37,788 nucleotides of DNA from Muribaculaceae bacterium (GCA_017555085.1 JAFZHD010000003.1:1-37788), one strand, 5' to 3'; positions 15,076 to 23,842 are shown, counted from the first letter of the stretch. Notes: generated by a model not told the origin, from the letters alone. Numbers and translations: made by a program.

Positions 15076-17697
15076 ATGAACAAGTTAATCAAAAAATTGG
15101 CGGCTGTTGGCGCTGCTGCTCTCGTTGCTTTCTCGGCAATGACAGCGCAGGCCGAGATTTCGCGCGAACACCGTGCGATTTGGGCGTCGGCCTATTTGAG
15201 CGGTAACTGGCCCTCGTCTAAAATCACGGAGTCAAATGCCGAGTCAATGAAGACCATCCTTCGCAACCGTTTGTCGGCAATGTCTGACCAAAACATCAAT
15301 GTGGTTTACTACCACGTTCGTTCACATTGCGATGCGATGTACAATTCGGCCTACGAACCTTGGTCGGCACAGGCATCTGGTACACGCGGTGTTGCTCCCG
15401 TGTTTGACCCCTTCCAGTTCTTCATTGAGACTGCTCACTCTTATGGTATTGAAGTATATGCGTGGGTAAACCCCTATCGTTACCACTCTTATGACGGTGG
15501 TAGCTATGGTAGCCACCCCCTCAACTACGAAAACTCTCACCCCGAATGGCTCATCAACGGCGACCCCGCCAAAGAGTCGGCACAACGTGTGCTCAACCCC
15601 GGTCTTGAAGAGGTTAAACAACGCGTAGTTGACGTGTGTAAAGACATCATCACTAAATATGATGTTGACGGTGTAATCTTTGACGACTACTTCTATTCAC
15701 AAGGTGGTACACCCATGACCGAAGATGCTGCTCAATATAATGCCTACAAATCAAAAGGCGGCACACTCTCACAAGCCGACTGGCGTCGTGATAATGTCAA
15801 CGAGATGGTTCGCCGCGTGGGTGAAATGATTTACTCAACCAAACCCTATGTGCGTTTCGGTATCTCACCCGCAGGTTATGCTTCACCTCCCACAGTCGAA
15901 AGCGAATATGGCTTGGAACCCTGTGGTGGCGGTACAAGCGACTGGCAATATGGCACAATCTACTCTGACCCCTTGAATTGGCTCAAAAACCAATACATCG
16001 ACTACATTTCGCCACAGATTTACATTTCATCATTGAAATTTAACGTGTTGGACCCTTGGTGGGCAAATGCAGCCAAAAAATTTGGCCGTCACCACTATGC
16101 AAGTCAAGGTCTTGACGCGTTGACCGACCTCAAATCACAAGAGTTTATCCAAGAAATGCTTACCGCTCGCGAAAATGCGCCTGAAAACGCAGCGGGTGTG
16201 GTATATTTCCAATGGTATAACTTTGTTAACCACGCAGAGGCTCGCGTTAAGTTTGGCGACATCATGAAAGATGCCGTGTTCCAAACCAAAGCGCTCATGC
16301 CCATCATGCCTTGGCGCAACAAAATCGAGGCTAAAATGGTGTCAAATGTGACTCTTAGCGGCACAACTCTCTCATGGAATGCCGTGTCGGGCATGCGTTA
16401 CACCGTTTATGCAGTTCCCACATCGGTAAGCGATGCCGAGTTTGGCTGCCAACGCGAATATCTCCAAGCCGTAACCTATACCAACAGTTACACAATTCCC
16501 AACGCCATGACATCGGGCTATCGTTGGGCAGTGTGTGTATATGACCGTTATGGCAACGAATACTCACCCTTGTTTGCCGGCGCAACAGCAAAAACTGTAT
16601 CGGCAGTTACTCTTTCGGCACCCACCAACGGCGCAACTGCACCCGACTTGTTCCGCTTTAAATGGGCAGGCGAGGGTACTCGTTTCTATGTTGATGTAGC
16701 CGAAGACGCATCGTTCAGCAAAATGGTAGGTTCAATCGAGACAACATCAAAGAGTGCATCGGTAGCACAAATACCTGCCGCTACACTCACACCTGGCAAA
16801 AAATACTATTGGCGCGTTCGTTCATCGGTTGTAAATGCACCTATGACAACATCGGCAACCAACTCGTTTGTTGCATCACGCGTAACAGTAACAAGCCCCG
16901 CAAACAACGGTACAGATGTGTCGCTCACACCCACCATCACTTGGACAGCTGCTGAGCAAGGTTCAAAATACCTTCTCGAAGTAAGTTCGGCAAGCGATTT
17001 CTCTGTGATTGTTTATACCAAGGAAACAACAGCAACATCGGCTGCTGTTCCCACATTGGCGTCTTACAACACATTCTATGCTCGCGTAACAGCAACACTC
17101 GACGGCTGCACATCAACAAGTGAGCCTGTTGCGTTCAGAACCATTGAAAAGACCTATACCGACAATCCCACAATCGCACGCCCTGCAACTGACGGTGCTA
17201 CACTTTACAGCAACCAGACAGTATCGGTTAACCCTTGGAGCGGTTACAAGCAAGTGAAGATTATGATTTCAGAATCATCATCATTCCCCACTCGTAACTC
17301 TAAGACCGTAACCCTTACCAACGGCGCTTGTGAGTCAAAAGAACTCAGCACATACAGCCTCAAAGCCGGCACAACCTATTATGTTCGCGCTTATGGCGAG
17401 TATAACGTATCGAGCACAACAACATTGCAGAAAACGGCTTATTCGCCCACGCTCACATTTGTTTACAACTCTGACACCGGTATTGACGACGTTGAAAACG
17501 ATGCCGCTAAGGTGTATATCCACAATGACATTCTTGTAGTGAACGCCGATGCTAAGGTTGAAATCTACACAATCGCAGGTCAAATGGTTGAAAATGTTGC
17601 TGTCGAAGGCATGTATGACCTCTCACATCTCGCCGGTGGCGTGTATGTAATCAAGGTTGTGACTGACGAAGCAACTACTCTCAAATATGTAAGATAA
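15076..17697 (+). CDS. Secreted GHL10 family glycoside hydrolase (DigH-related) with T9SS tail
   Basis: The product is 873 residues. Residues 1-26 are a signal peptide (cleavage after AQA). Residues 27-420 match the glycosyl-hydrolase-like GHL10/DUF187 fold: REHRAIWASAYL, NINVVYYHVRSHCDAMYNS, GIEVYAWVNPYRYHS, VIFDDYFYS near 195-203, RFGISPAGY near 256, and DYISPQIYISS near 311. The E. coli member DigH cleaves peptide-free peptidoglycan glycans. Residues about 425-790 are three or four fibronectin-III-like modules, including the repeated 'Y.WRVR' type strands. The last 75 residues (about 800-873) form a type IX secretion sorting domain (VEIYTIAGQMVEN, LAGGVYVIKV, ending KYVR). It is therefore probably exported through the outer membrane and released or attached. 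It lies 88 nt after the SusCD-linked genes, behind a terminator. The substrate is not provable here. Confidence 0.87.
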   Translation: MNKLIKKLAAVGAAALVAFSAMTAQAEISREHRAIWASAYLSGNWPSSKITESNAESMKTILRNRLSAMSDQNINVVYYHVRSHCDAMYNSAYEPWSAQASGTRGVAPVFDPFQFFIETAHSYGIEVYAWVNPYRYHSYDGGSYGSHPLNYENSHPEWLINGDPAKESAQRVLNPGLEEVKQRVVDVCKDIITKYDVDGVIFDDYFYSQGGTPMTEDAAQYNAYKSKGGTLSQADWRRDNVNEMVRRVGEMIYSTKPYVRFGISPAGYASPPTVESEYGLEPCGGGTSDWQYGTIYSDPLNWLKNQYIDYISPQIYISSLKFNVLDPWWANAAKKFGRHHYASQGLDALTDLKSQEFIQEMLTARENAPENAAGVVYFQWYNFVNHAEARVKFGDIMKDAVFQTKALMPIMPWRNKIEAKMVSNVTLSGTTLSWNAVSGMRYTVYAVPTSVSDAEFGCQREYLQAVTYTNSYTIPNAMTSGYRWAVCVYDRYGNEYSPLFAGATAKTVSAVTLSAPTNGATAPDLFRFKWAGEGTRFYVDVAEDASFSKMVGSIETTSKSASVAQIPAATLTPGKKYYWRVRSSVVNAPMTTSATNSFVASRVTVTSPANNGTDVSLTPTITWTAAEQGSKYLLEVSSASDFSVIVYTKETTATSAAVPTLASYNTFYARVTATLDGCTSTSEPVAFRTIEKTYTDNPTIARPATDGATLYSNQTVSVNPWSGYKQVKIMISESSSFPTRNSKTVTLTNGACESKELSTYSLKAGTTYYVRAYGEYNVSSTTTLQKTAYSPTLTFVYNSDTGIDDVENDAAKVYIHNDILVVNADAKVEIYTIAGQMVENVAVEGMYDLSHLAGGVYVIKVVTDEATTLKYVR

Positions 17698-17725
17698 TCG
17701 CACACGCGCGACATTACATACAACG

Positions 17726-17752
17726 CAAAGCCGGGCATTATGCTCGGCTTTG
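17726..17752 (+). terminator. Terminator after the GHL10 gene
   Basis: CAAAGCCG (17726-17733) pairs with CGGCTTTG (17745-17752), with an inner GCAT/ATGC extension. It lies 28 nt after the stop codon. The 3' flank TTCGTG is only weakly U-rich. Confidence 0.6.
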
Positions 17753-17759
17753 TTCGTGT

Positions 17760-18060
17760 ATAGGGGTTTATGATATTTAGACAAAAGGGCGCATAGGTTT
17801 GTAGGACACAAGAATATATAATAGGGTGGTGCGCGTTAGTTGATATTAGAAAAAAAGCAGATTTTTGGAGTTTCGCAGACGAAATCTCCCCCTGCTTTGA
17901 TAGGGGGAGTGGCACGAAGTGCCGAGGGGGTTGATGAAATTAATGCGATTTATTTACTCCCTAAGAACAGTCAAGATGCCATTTACATTTCATTACATTC
18001 CGTTTCATTTGTGGCCGAGGGAAATTTGTCTGTTGCTTACTAAATTTTGTTCTTATGTTC
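17760..18060. other. Non-coding spacer between convergent GHL10 and GH31 genes
   Basis: There is no supported gene here. The spacer holds one copy of the REP-like repeat (17874-17937). Near 18019-18032 is a short sequence, GAGGGAAATTTGTCTG, resembling one end of the other repeat copy (GAGGGGAATTTGTCTG at 20755-20770). This may be a third, decayed element. Confidence 0.5.
17874..17937 (+). repeat. REP-like repeat, copy 1
   Basis: This 64-nt element contains two hairpins in tandem. The first pairs CTCCCCCT with AGGGGGAG around an 8-nt loop; the second is GGCAC-GAA-GTGCC. It is close to the reverse complement of 20711-20772. The shared core is CTTTGATAGGGGG(G)AGTGGCACGAAGT followed by GAGGGG(G)TTGATG. 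Confidence 0.8.
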
Positions 18061-18070
18061 TTCAATAAAA

Positions 18071-18101
18071 AAGCCACCGCTGGGGGTCCATGCGGTGGCT
18101 T
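18071..18101 (-). terminator. Strong terminator of the GH31 gene
   Basis: AAGCCACCGC (18071-18080) pairs perfectly with GCGGTGGCTT (18092-18101), loop of about 11 nt. On the minus strand the stem is followed by TTTTATTGAA. It lies about 20 nt beyond the GH31 stop. Confidence 0.85.
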
Positions 18102-18121
18102 GTATTGTGAGAGGGGTTGAT

Positions 18122-20518
18122 TTATCGTGTGATGCTGATTGTGGCGGGTGTGGCTACTGCCCAAGTGAATGTGAATTGAGCCGAGCGTGTTGCCGCATCA
18201 TATTTCACCGCTTTTTTGCCGAGTTGTTTGCCGTCAACGCTAACACTTGCGGGGGCTTTGTCGAGGTCGTAAACAACCATTGTGAGTTGTTTCTTGGCGG
18301 GAGCACCAGGATATGTGCCGTTGTTGCAGATTGTAACGGTTTCGGCGTCTTGTTGTGATGTTGTGTTGATGGTAATGAATGCATATTCGCCTTTTTCGAT
18401 GGCGCGTGCCGATGTACGGTCGTCTTCATAGATGTATGAAGTGTTGTCGGCGCCAGGGAAGTATTTGAGCGTGTAGCGGTCGGTGCGATAGTCGCCGGTG
18501 TTGTTCATCTTGTAGTCGGCCAAGGGGAGAACTGCGCCCGCTTTGACAAACATGGGGAGAACGCTGAGGGGTGCGTCATAGTTGATTGTTCCGGCGGCGT
18601 ATTTTGCTGAGGGGTTGTTGTAGTCATACCACACATTGCCCTCGGGGATAACAACCGCGCGTGATGTTGCGCCTTGGTTGATAACGGGTGCAACCATCAC
18701 ATTTTCGCCCCAAAGATATTGGTCTTCGATGTGGGCATATTGGGGATTGTTGCTATTGAAGTCGAGGGGGCGCACCATAGGATAACCCTTGAATGTGATG
18801 TCTGATGCAAGGGTGTAGTTATAGGGCAACCATTGGTAGCGGGTTTTCACAAGGTTGAGAATGATGTCTTGGTGGTCGGTGTAGCGATAGGGCTCGGCCA
18901 CTTGTTGTGCATGGGTGCGCAACACGGGCGAGAATGTGCCTAATTGCAACCAACGCACATAGAGTTCGGGGTCAACAACCTTGTCTTCGGTGATGGCAAA
19001 GCCGCCCACATCGTGTGACATGTAGCCCAAGCCGCTGAGGCCCGAGTTGAGCATAATGGTTACTTGTGGTTGCAAGCCGCCCCATGAGCGAGAAACGTCG
19101 GTTGACCAAGGGAACACGCTATATCGTTGCAAACCGGCTGTGCCGCCGCGCATGAGGGTCATGAGGCGTGTTTCGGGATATTCTTCTTTGTAGAGGTCAT
19201 AGATGATGCGGCTCCAATCGTTGCCATAGAGGTTGTGATATTGGCGTGCGGTGAGACCGTTGTGGTGATAGATGGTCTCGGGGTGTACCTCGGGTTCGCC
19301 CAAGTCGCCCCACCAGCCGCCAACGCCCTCATCGGTGAGGAGTTTGTAGCGGTCGCGCAACCATTGGCGAGTGTCGGGGTTTGACACGTCAAACATGCCG
19401 CCTGTGCCCACCCAAATTGTCACATCGTGGGTGTTGCCCTCTGCATCGCGGCAAAACATGCCACGGGGCGACAACTCGTTGTAGTTGTCGATGGCTTTGC
19501 CGTTTTTGAGCACATAAGGTTGTGAGATAATCACGGTGTTCACACCTTTTTTGCTGAGCGAACGCAACATCTTGGTGTGGTCTTGCCATTGTTGGGGTTC
19601 CCAAGCGAGACGGCCCATGTCTTCTTCTTTGCCATACCAATAAAGGTCGAGCACCACGCCGTCGACGGGGTAGTTGTTCATTTTGAGTGTGTCAATCACG
19701 CCGGTAGTTTCTTTGGCGGTCTTGTAGCCATATTTTGATGTGATGTAGCCCAATGCCCAGAACGGAGGCAACTCCTGACGGCCTGTGAGGTCGGTGTATT
19801 GGCTCACAACGCCAGCGAGAGTCTGTCCGTAGATGAAGTAATAAGAGATGGGTTCGGTGCTTTCCGATACATATTTGATGGGGTTGCCCATAATCATCTC
19901 GGCGGCGGCATAGTCGTCAAAGAGCACTGCGTAGCCGTCAGAAGAGATAAACATAGGCACGCTGATGTTCATTTGCTTGATGCGTTCTTCGGTCTTTTTG
20001 TAGCCATAGTTTTGCTTGTTATACATTACCAAAGTGTCGCCGGCGAGGTCAAACGAGAATCCGCGTTCGCCCGCACCGTGGTAAGAACCTTGGCTAAATG
20101 TGCGCAACTCAATGAGTCGGCGGTTATTGTCGTTGTCGCGCTTGCCGTTGTCAAAGAGGGTAATGTCGTCGGCCTGAATGGTAACCGCACCCGATTGATT
20201 GTCTACCGAGGCCATAAGCTTGCCTGTCGAGATAACGGTTTTGCCACCGATTTGGGCTGTTTCGCCGTCAAAGTCTTCGGGGGCGAGAATCACCGACTGT
20301 GACACGGGCACTTTTTCGCCGTTTTTGAGGTCGATGTTCGACACCTTGATAACATCATCGTTGATTACAGTGATGATAACCCTGCGACCGTTGTCGAGGT
20401 CATAAGAGAACGAGCCGGGATTGGCTTCGGTAATGTCGTTGGCAACCACGCTCAACGACATGATGCCGAGCATCATAAAGCAGATGATGCCGCGCAAATG
20501 AGATTGAAATGTTGTCAT
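18122..20518 (-). CDS. Secreted GH31 family glycosidase (alpha-glucosidase/xylosidase type)
   Basis: The product is about 798 residues, starting at the ATG at 20518, which gives a signal peptide ending in VVA. The open frame continues upstream to 20563, but that stretch is not hydrophobic. GH31 landmarks in order: an N-terminal beta domain (to about 220), FWALGYITSKYGY and VDGVVLDLYWYGKEED near 250-300, NTVIISQPYVLKNG near 330, GGWWGDLGEPEVHPET near 405-420 with Asp as the likely nucleophile, PWSTDVSRSWGGL near 478-490 with Asp as the likely acid/base, and YMSHDVGGF near 512. A beta-sandwich C-terminal part follows, with YIYEDDRTS. Members act on alpha-glucans, xylo-oligosaccharides or related glycosides; the exact linkage cannot be read. 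The lack of a lipobox suggests a periplasmic location. It stands alone on the minus strand between two inverted REP-like repeats. Confidence 0.9.
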   Translation of the reverse strand: MTTFQSHLRGIICFMMLGIMSLSVVANDITEANPGSFSYDLDNGRRVIITVINDDVIKVSNIDLKNGEKVPVSQSVILAPEDFDGETAQIGGKTVISTGKLMASVDNQSGAVTIQADDITLFDNGKRDNDNNRRLIELRTFSQGSYHGAGERGFSFDLAGDTLVMYNKQNYGYKKTEERIKQMNISVPMFISSDGYAVLFDDYAAAEMIMGNPIKYVSESTEPISYYFIYGQTLAGVVSQYTDLTGRQELPPFWALGYITSKYGYKTAKETTGVIDTLKMNNYPVDGVVLDLYWYGKEEDMGRLAWEPQQWQDHTKMLRSLSKKGVNTVIISQPYVLKNGKAIDNYNELSPRGMFCRDAEGNTHDVTIWVGTGGMFDVSNPDTRQWLRDRYKLLTDEGVGGWWGDLGEPEVHPETIYHHNGLTARQYHNLYGNDWSRIIYDLYKEEYPETRLMTLMRGGTAGLQRYSVFPWSTDVSRSWGGLQPQVTIMLNSGLSGLGYMSHDVGGFAITEDKVVDPELYVRWLQLGTFSPVLRTHAQQVAEPYRYTDHQDIILNLVKTRYQWLPYNYTLASDITFKGYPMVRPLDFNSNNPQYAHIEDQYLWGENVMVAPVINQGATSRAVVIPEGNVWYDYNNPSAKYAAGTINYDAPLSVLPMFVKAGAVLPLADYKMNNTGDYRTDRYTLKYFPGADNTSYIYEDDRTSARAIEKGEYAFITINTTSQQDAETVTICNNGTYPGAPAKKQLTMVVYDLDKAPASVSVDGKQLGKKAVKYDAATRSAQFTFTWAVATPATISITR

Positions 20519-20567
20519 ATAATAATGTAATTTTGTTTTGTCGCGATACATATAATAAATCAAACAA

Positions 20568-20575
20568 CAAATATA
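20568..20575 (-). promoter_or_regulatory. Possible -7 element of the GH31 gene
   Basis: The minus strand reads TATATTTG, matching TAnnTTTG, 50 nt upstream of the chosen start. No -33 TTTG is visible at the right distance, so this is tentative. Confidence 0.35.
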
Positions 20576-20710
20576 CGCACAAACGGGCGAGAATTATGAA
20601 GTTTACCTCAATATTTTTCACCGCAAGAGCAGAATTATCGGTTATTTAACAAAAGAATGGATTTTGTGGTTGGGGCAAAGCCGCGGGGCGGTGAAATAAA
20701 ACATTAGAAT

Positions 20711-20772
20711 CATCAACCCCTCAGACTTCGTGCCACTCCCCCCTATCAAAGTAGGAGGGGAATTTGTCTGCG
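20711..20772 (-). repeat. REP-like repeat, copy 2 (inverted)
   Basis: This 62-nt element is read on the minus strand relative to copy 1 at 17874-17937. It keeps CGCAGAC, the first hairpin (ACTTTGATAGGGGGG core) and GTGGCACGAAGT. The second hairpin has decayed (TCTGAGGGG in place of GCCGAGGGGG). The two copies enclose the GH31 gene. Confidence 0.8.
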
Positions 20773-20875
20773 CTCTGTTTGTTTCATTGTCTAACGCACA
20801 GATATTAATCTGTTCTTGTCACGGAAAACGGCGCAAGGTTGTCGCTGTATTCGCGAAAAAAAGTTGTGCTGAAAT

Positions 20876-20906
20876 TTTGCACAATAAGAAAAAAATCATA
20901 ACTTTG
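20876..20906 (+). promoter_or_regulatory. Promoter of the small ORF / AAA+ unit
   Basis: TTTG (20876-20879), 19 nt, then TAACTTTG (20899-20906) is a full match to the Bacteroidetes consensus. Transcription should start near 20913. The first AAA+ codon is at 21248, so the leader is about 335 nt and includes a possible small gene (20974-21111). Confidence 0.8.
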
Positions 20907-20973
20907 TATTAATCCTATTGAAAGAAGCGCCCGTTTTAAGGCTGAATAAAAACCAATTATTTTGACTAACGCT

Positions 20974-21111
20974 ATGACTTCAAAGAACTTATCGGCAATT
21001 TTTAACTCTGGCTTTGACTGTGTCAAGGTCGCGAGTAGCATATTGTTGCACGAGGGGGCTTTGGCGCAACATGTATGCGCATTGCACGAATTGACAAACG
21101 GGTCCAGATAG
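20974..21111 (+). CDS. Possible 45-residue small protein upstream of the AAA+ gene
   Basis: ATG at 20974 opens a 45-codon frame ending TAG at 21109-21111. It encodes MTSKNLSAIFNSGFDCVK, then VASSILLHEGALAQHV and a C-terminal CALHELTNGSR. Codon choice (TTG, GGC, GAC, AAC, GCG) resembles the neighbouring genes and is not low-complexity. It lies about 60 nt after the predicted transcription start of the AAA+ transcript and 136 nt before the AAA+ ATG. I do not recognise a family. It could be a real small partner protein, a regulatory leader peptide, or chance. Evidence is frame, composition and placement only. Confidence 0.4.
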   Translation: MTSKNLSAIFNSGFDCVKVASSILLHEGALAQHVCALHELTNGSR

Positions 21112-21159
21112 TCACGCTTCTAAAAACAATCACGACTAACATTTTGTTGAAATGCATTT

Positions 21160-21186
21160 CTGCCACCCGACGATATCTGGTGGTAG
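21160..21186 (+). promoter_or_regulatory. Hairpin in the AAA+ leader
   Basis: CTGCCACC (21160-21167) pairs with GGTGGTAG (21179-21186), with one G-U pair and an 11-nt loop. There is no U-tract, so it is not an ordinary terminator. In addition CCAGATA at 21104-21110, at the end of the small ORF, is complementary to TATCTGG at 21174-21180, so an alternative pairing is possible. This may be a structured leader or attenuator (inference). Confidence 0.4.
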
Positions 21187-21247
21187 CAACTCTTGTCTCC
21201 ACTAAACTTTTACACTGATTATTAATCCTTTTAAACCCTTAAAATAT

Positions 21248-23842
21248 ATGCAAAACACTGTTGAAACCCCTCATGCAATCCTTCCTTATGAAGGTGCCCA
21301 CGACTTGTCGGTTTTTGAAAATGCCGAGATGTCAAAGTCAGATCTTTCGTTGCTTAAACACTTGGGCAACAGTTATGTTGTTCCCGCTGTAGGTGATATT
21401 GAATTGATGTTTATGAGTACCGATACAAGCATATTTGGTTGCGAAGTGCAAAAAAACGGTACTGTGTATGTTGGTGATAAAGTTACCGACATGAGTATGC
21501 AAATGGAGGTAATGATGGCCCGGTCTAAAAAATCGGGCTATACCGACTATGTGACCGTGGCGTTGTATAAAGAGGGCTGTCCTGTGCCCCTCAAAGTGTC
21601 TCGCGTTTTGGTTGAAGAGTATATCGACTTTGATGTGAAGTTTGATTTTGCACAGTGTGACGATTTCAAGGGCCGTTACTTTGTGATGTTGGCTAATGTC
21701 AAGTATTATGAAGATGATGATGACGATTCCTCAAATTATGATGAGGTGGGCCCATACATTGTTATTCCTTTCAGAATCATACACCAAGACTTAATCAAAA
21801 GTGCCAAGGGCGTTGGTGTGGATGTGAGCATGGTCGATGCGGCGGCAAACAAGATGAAGGTGTGTGTTGAAATGAACACCTCGTTTGACGATGAGCCCGA
21901 GTGTAGTGTTATGTGCTATGATGCCGCGCTCAATGTGATGGGCTCATGCAAATCTATTGTTGTAGGTTCAAAACTTGAATTTGAAGTGGCGTCATGCCAT
22001 GAGTGGCGCACGGGTCGTTACACCATTGTGGTGTCGTGTGAAAAAGAGCTTTGGGCTGGTATTGCATTTGCTGTCAATGCCAATGGCCAACTTTCGGGCG
22101 CACAACTGATGCAAGGCGAAGACGAAAAGTATGCCCGTTTGCTCATTTCGTGTAAAGAATCTGGCGCATGGGAACACCTTACCCAAGCGGCTATCTATAA
22201 GCCGCTGCGTGAGTATTCGCTTAAAGGATTTCGTTTGCGTAGTGTGTTGGCAAAGCGTTTTGAGATGGGTATGATTTCAATGCCCTTGACCGGTGTAGTG
22301 GGCTGTGTGGGCACATATACCTCGGGGCTTGAAGATGCTCTCGAAGCACTCTCAGTGAATTATGGCGGTTACGCGCTTTCTGCTATTGACGGCATGGAGT
22401 TGACTACACCTAATAAGGCTGATGCCAGTCCGTTTTCACCCCATCCTACGCCGCATTTCGGTGATGGAAACACATATCTGATTTATAATCTGTCATACAT
22501 TATCTCGGGCGAGTGTGCCGTGGCTATGCAGAATCTTCGCTCTTGCTTTGAGAAGGGCGGTGTGCGTATGTTGGCTCTTGTAGGCACTGCTGCCGAGATT
22601 AAAAAGGTCAAGGAGGCTTATGACTTTATCGGCTCTCGCATGAGCGATGATGATATTATCGACTTGTCTCAAGTTGACGCCCACTCGGTGTTGTTTGATG
22701 TTGAGACCAAACTCTCGGAATCGGGCTTGCAGTTTACGGCACAGTCGCGTGGCGTGCTCCAAAATTGGCTTGCACAGGCCGAGGAGGCGGGCATGTTGAT
22801 TGACTGGACCGATGTCAAGACATCGGGATTGACAATGAAGATTTCGGATAAAGTTGCCGAGCGTTTTGAAAAAATGGCGTTCATCGGTACAATGACCGAA
22901 GCCGATTTGGCCTTCGTGACCGAGGAAGATGTGGCGCTGCCCAAAGTTGAAAAAAACGCCGTGGTCGACGATTATGAGCAATGTGTGGCCGAACTTAACT
23001 CGATGATAGGTCTTGATGGTGTGAAAAAGCAGATGCTCCAAGCTGCAAACATGGCGCGTTTTGAACTCTTGCGCCGCAACAGCGGAGTTGGCAGCAAAGT
23101 GGCCGCAAACCATCACATGATTTTCATGGGTAATCCCGGAACGGGCAAGACCACTATCGCTAAGTTTGTGGGCCGCATTTACCGCTCGCTCGGCTTGTTG
23201 TCGAAGGGCGAGGTGATTGTGACCGAACGCAGCAAGATGGTGGGTCGCTACATTGGCGAAACCGAGCGCAATATGCTCGAACTGTTGAAGGAGGCAAAGG
23301 GTAATGTGCTCTTTGTTGACGAGGCCTATACGCTTGTGACCGACAAGGAAGATAGTCGCGACTATGGCCAGCGTGCAATTGAGTCATTGCTCACAGTGTT
23401 GTCGCAAAACGACCCCGACATGATTGTGATTTTTGCCGGTTATGAAAAGGAAATTAATCGCATGATGGATGTTAACCCCGGTTTGCGTGGCCGTTTCCCA
23501 AACAAATTGAAGTTTGACGACTATGATGCAACGCAGTTGTATCAGATTGCGAAACATGTTATTGCCAAAGACGGCTTTGTGTTGAGCAACGAGGCTGATG
23601 AGGCTTTGTTGCAGACCGTAGAGAAGGCTTACAAAAACCGTGGCGAGGATTTCAGCAATGCCCGTTGGGTAGAGCAGTTTGTTCGCAACGGCATCATCAT
23701 GTCAATGGCCTCGCGCGTGATGGCTGCGAACCTCAACCCCGATGTGGCTATGTTGCAGACAATTGAGAAAGCCGATGTTGTTGCAGCAATGGGTATCTTT
23801 GTCAAGCCCAAGGTCGAAGAACGCCGCCGCATCGGTTTTTAA
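21248..23842 (+). CDS. CbxX/CfxQ-type AAA+ ATPase with long novel N-terminal half
   Basis: The product is 864 residues. The C-terminal third is a CbxX/CfxQ/SpoVK-like AAA+ module: MIGLDGVKKQML near 590, Walker A GNPGTGKTT at 628-636, Walker B VLFVDE at 687-692, a sensor region IVIFAGYEKEINRMM near 728, and the arginine-finger stretch LRGRFP near 749. The N-terminal 300 residues are beta-rich, with an Asp run (DDDDDSS near 157-165), and match no family I know. Residues about 400-510 resemble a second AAA core without catalytic residues: TYLIYNLSYII stands where Walker B would be (Asp-Glu replaced by Asn-Leu), followed by RMLALVGTAAEIKKV, like the sensor block. There is no signal peptide, so it is cytoplasmic. 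It is transcribed from the promoter at 20876-20906. Such ATPases remodel protein partners; the partner here is unknown. Confidence 0.87.
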   Translation: MQNTVETPHAILPYEGAHDLSVFENAEMSKSDLSLLKHLGNSYVVPAVGDIELMFMSTDTSIFGCEVQKNGTVYVGDKVTDMSMQMEVMMARSKKSGYTDYVTVALYKEGCPVPLKVSRVLVEEYIDFDVKFDFAQCDDFKGRYFVMLANVKYYEDDDDDSSNYDEVGPYIVIPFRIIHQDLIKSAKGVGVDVSMVDAAANKMKVCVEMNTSFDDEPECSVMCYDAALNVMGSCKSIVVGSKLEFEVASCHEWRTGRYTIVVSCEKELWAGIAFAVNANGQLSGAQLMQGEDEKYARLLISCKESGAWEHLTQAAIYKPLREYSLKGFRLRSVLAKRFEMGMISMPLTGVVGCVGTYTSGLEDALEALSVNYGGYALSAIDGMELTTPNKADASPFSPHPTPHFGDGNTYLIYNLSYIISGECAVAMQNLRSCFEKGGVRMLALVGTAAEIKKVKEAYDFIGSRMSDDDIIDLSQVDAHSVLFDVETKLSESGLQFTAQSRGVLQNWLAQAEEAGMLIDWTDVKTSGLTMKISDKVAERFEKMAFIGTMTEADLAFVTEEDVALPKVEKNAVVDDYEQCVAELNSMIGLDGVKKQMLQAANMARFELLRRNSGVGSKVAANHHMIFMGNPGTGKTTIAKFVGRIYRSLGLLSKGEVIVTERSKMVGRYIGETERNMLELLKEAKGNVLFVDEAYTLVTDKEDSRDYGQRAIESLLTVLSQNDPDMIVIFAGYEKEINRMMDVNPGLRGRFPNKLKFDDYDATQLYQIAKHVIAKDGFVLSNEADEALLQTVEKAYKNRGEDFSNARWVEQFVRNGIIMSMASRVMAANLNPDVAMLQTIEKADVVAAMGIFVKPKVEERRRIGF

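Noticed and set aside
17840..18043. 67-codon plus-strand ORF after GHL10
   Set aside because: It runs through the REP-like repeat and has no coding character.
20519..20875. Search for a CRISPR array or toxin-antitoxin pair around the AAA+ locus
   Set aside because: No repeated spacer pattern, nuclease or paired small toxin genes are present; neighbours are a glycosidase and an esterase, so a defence role has no support.
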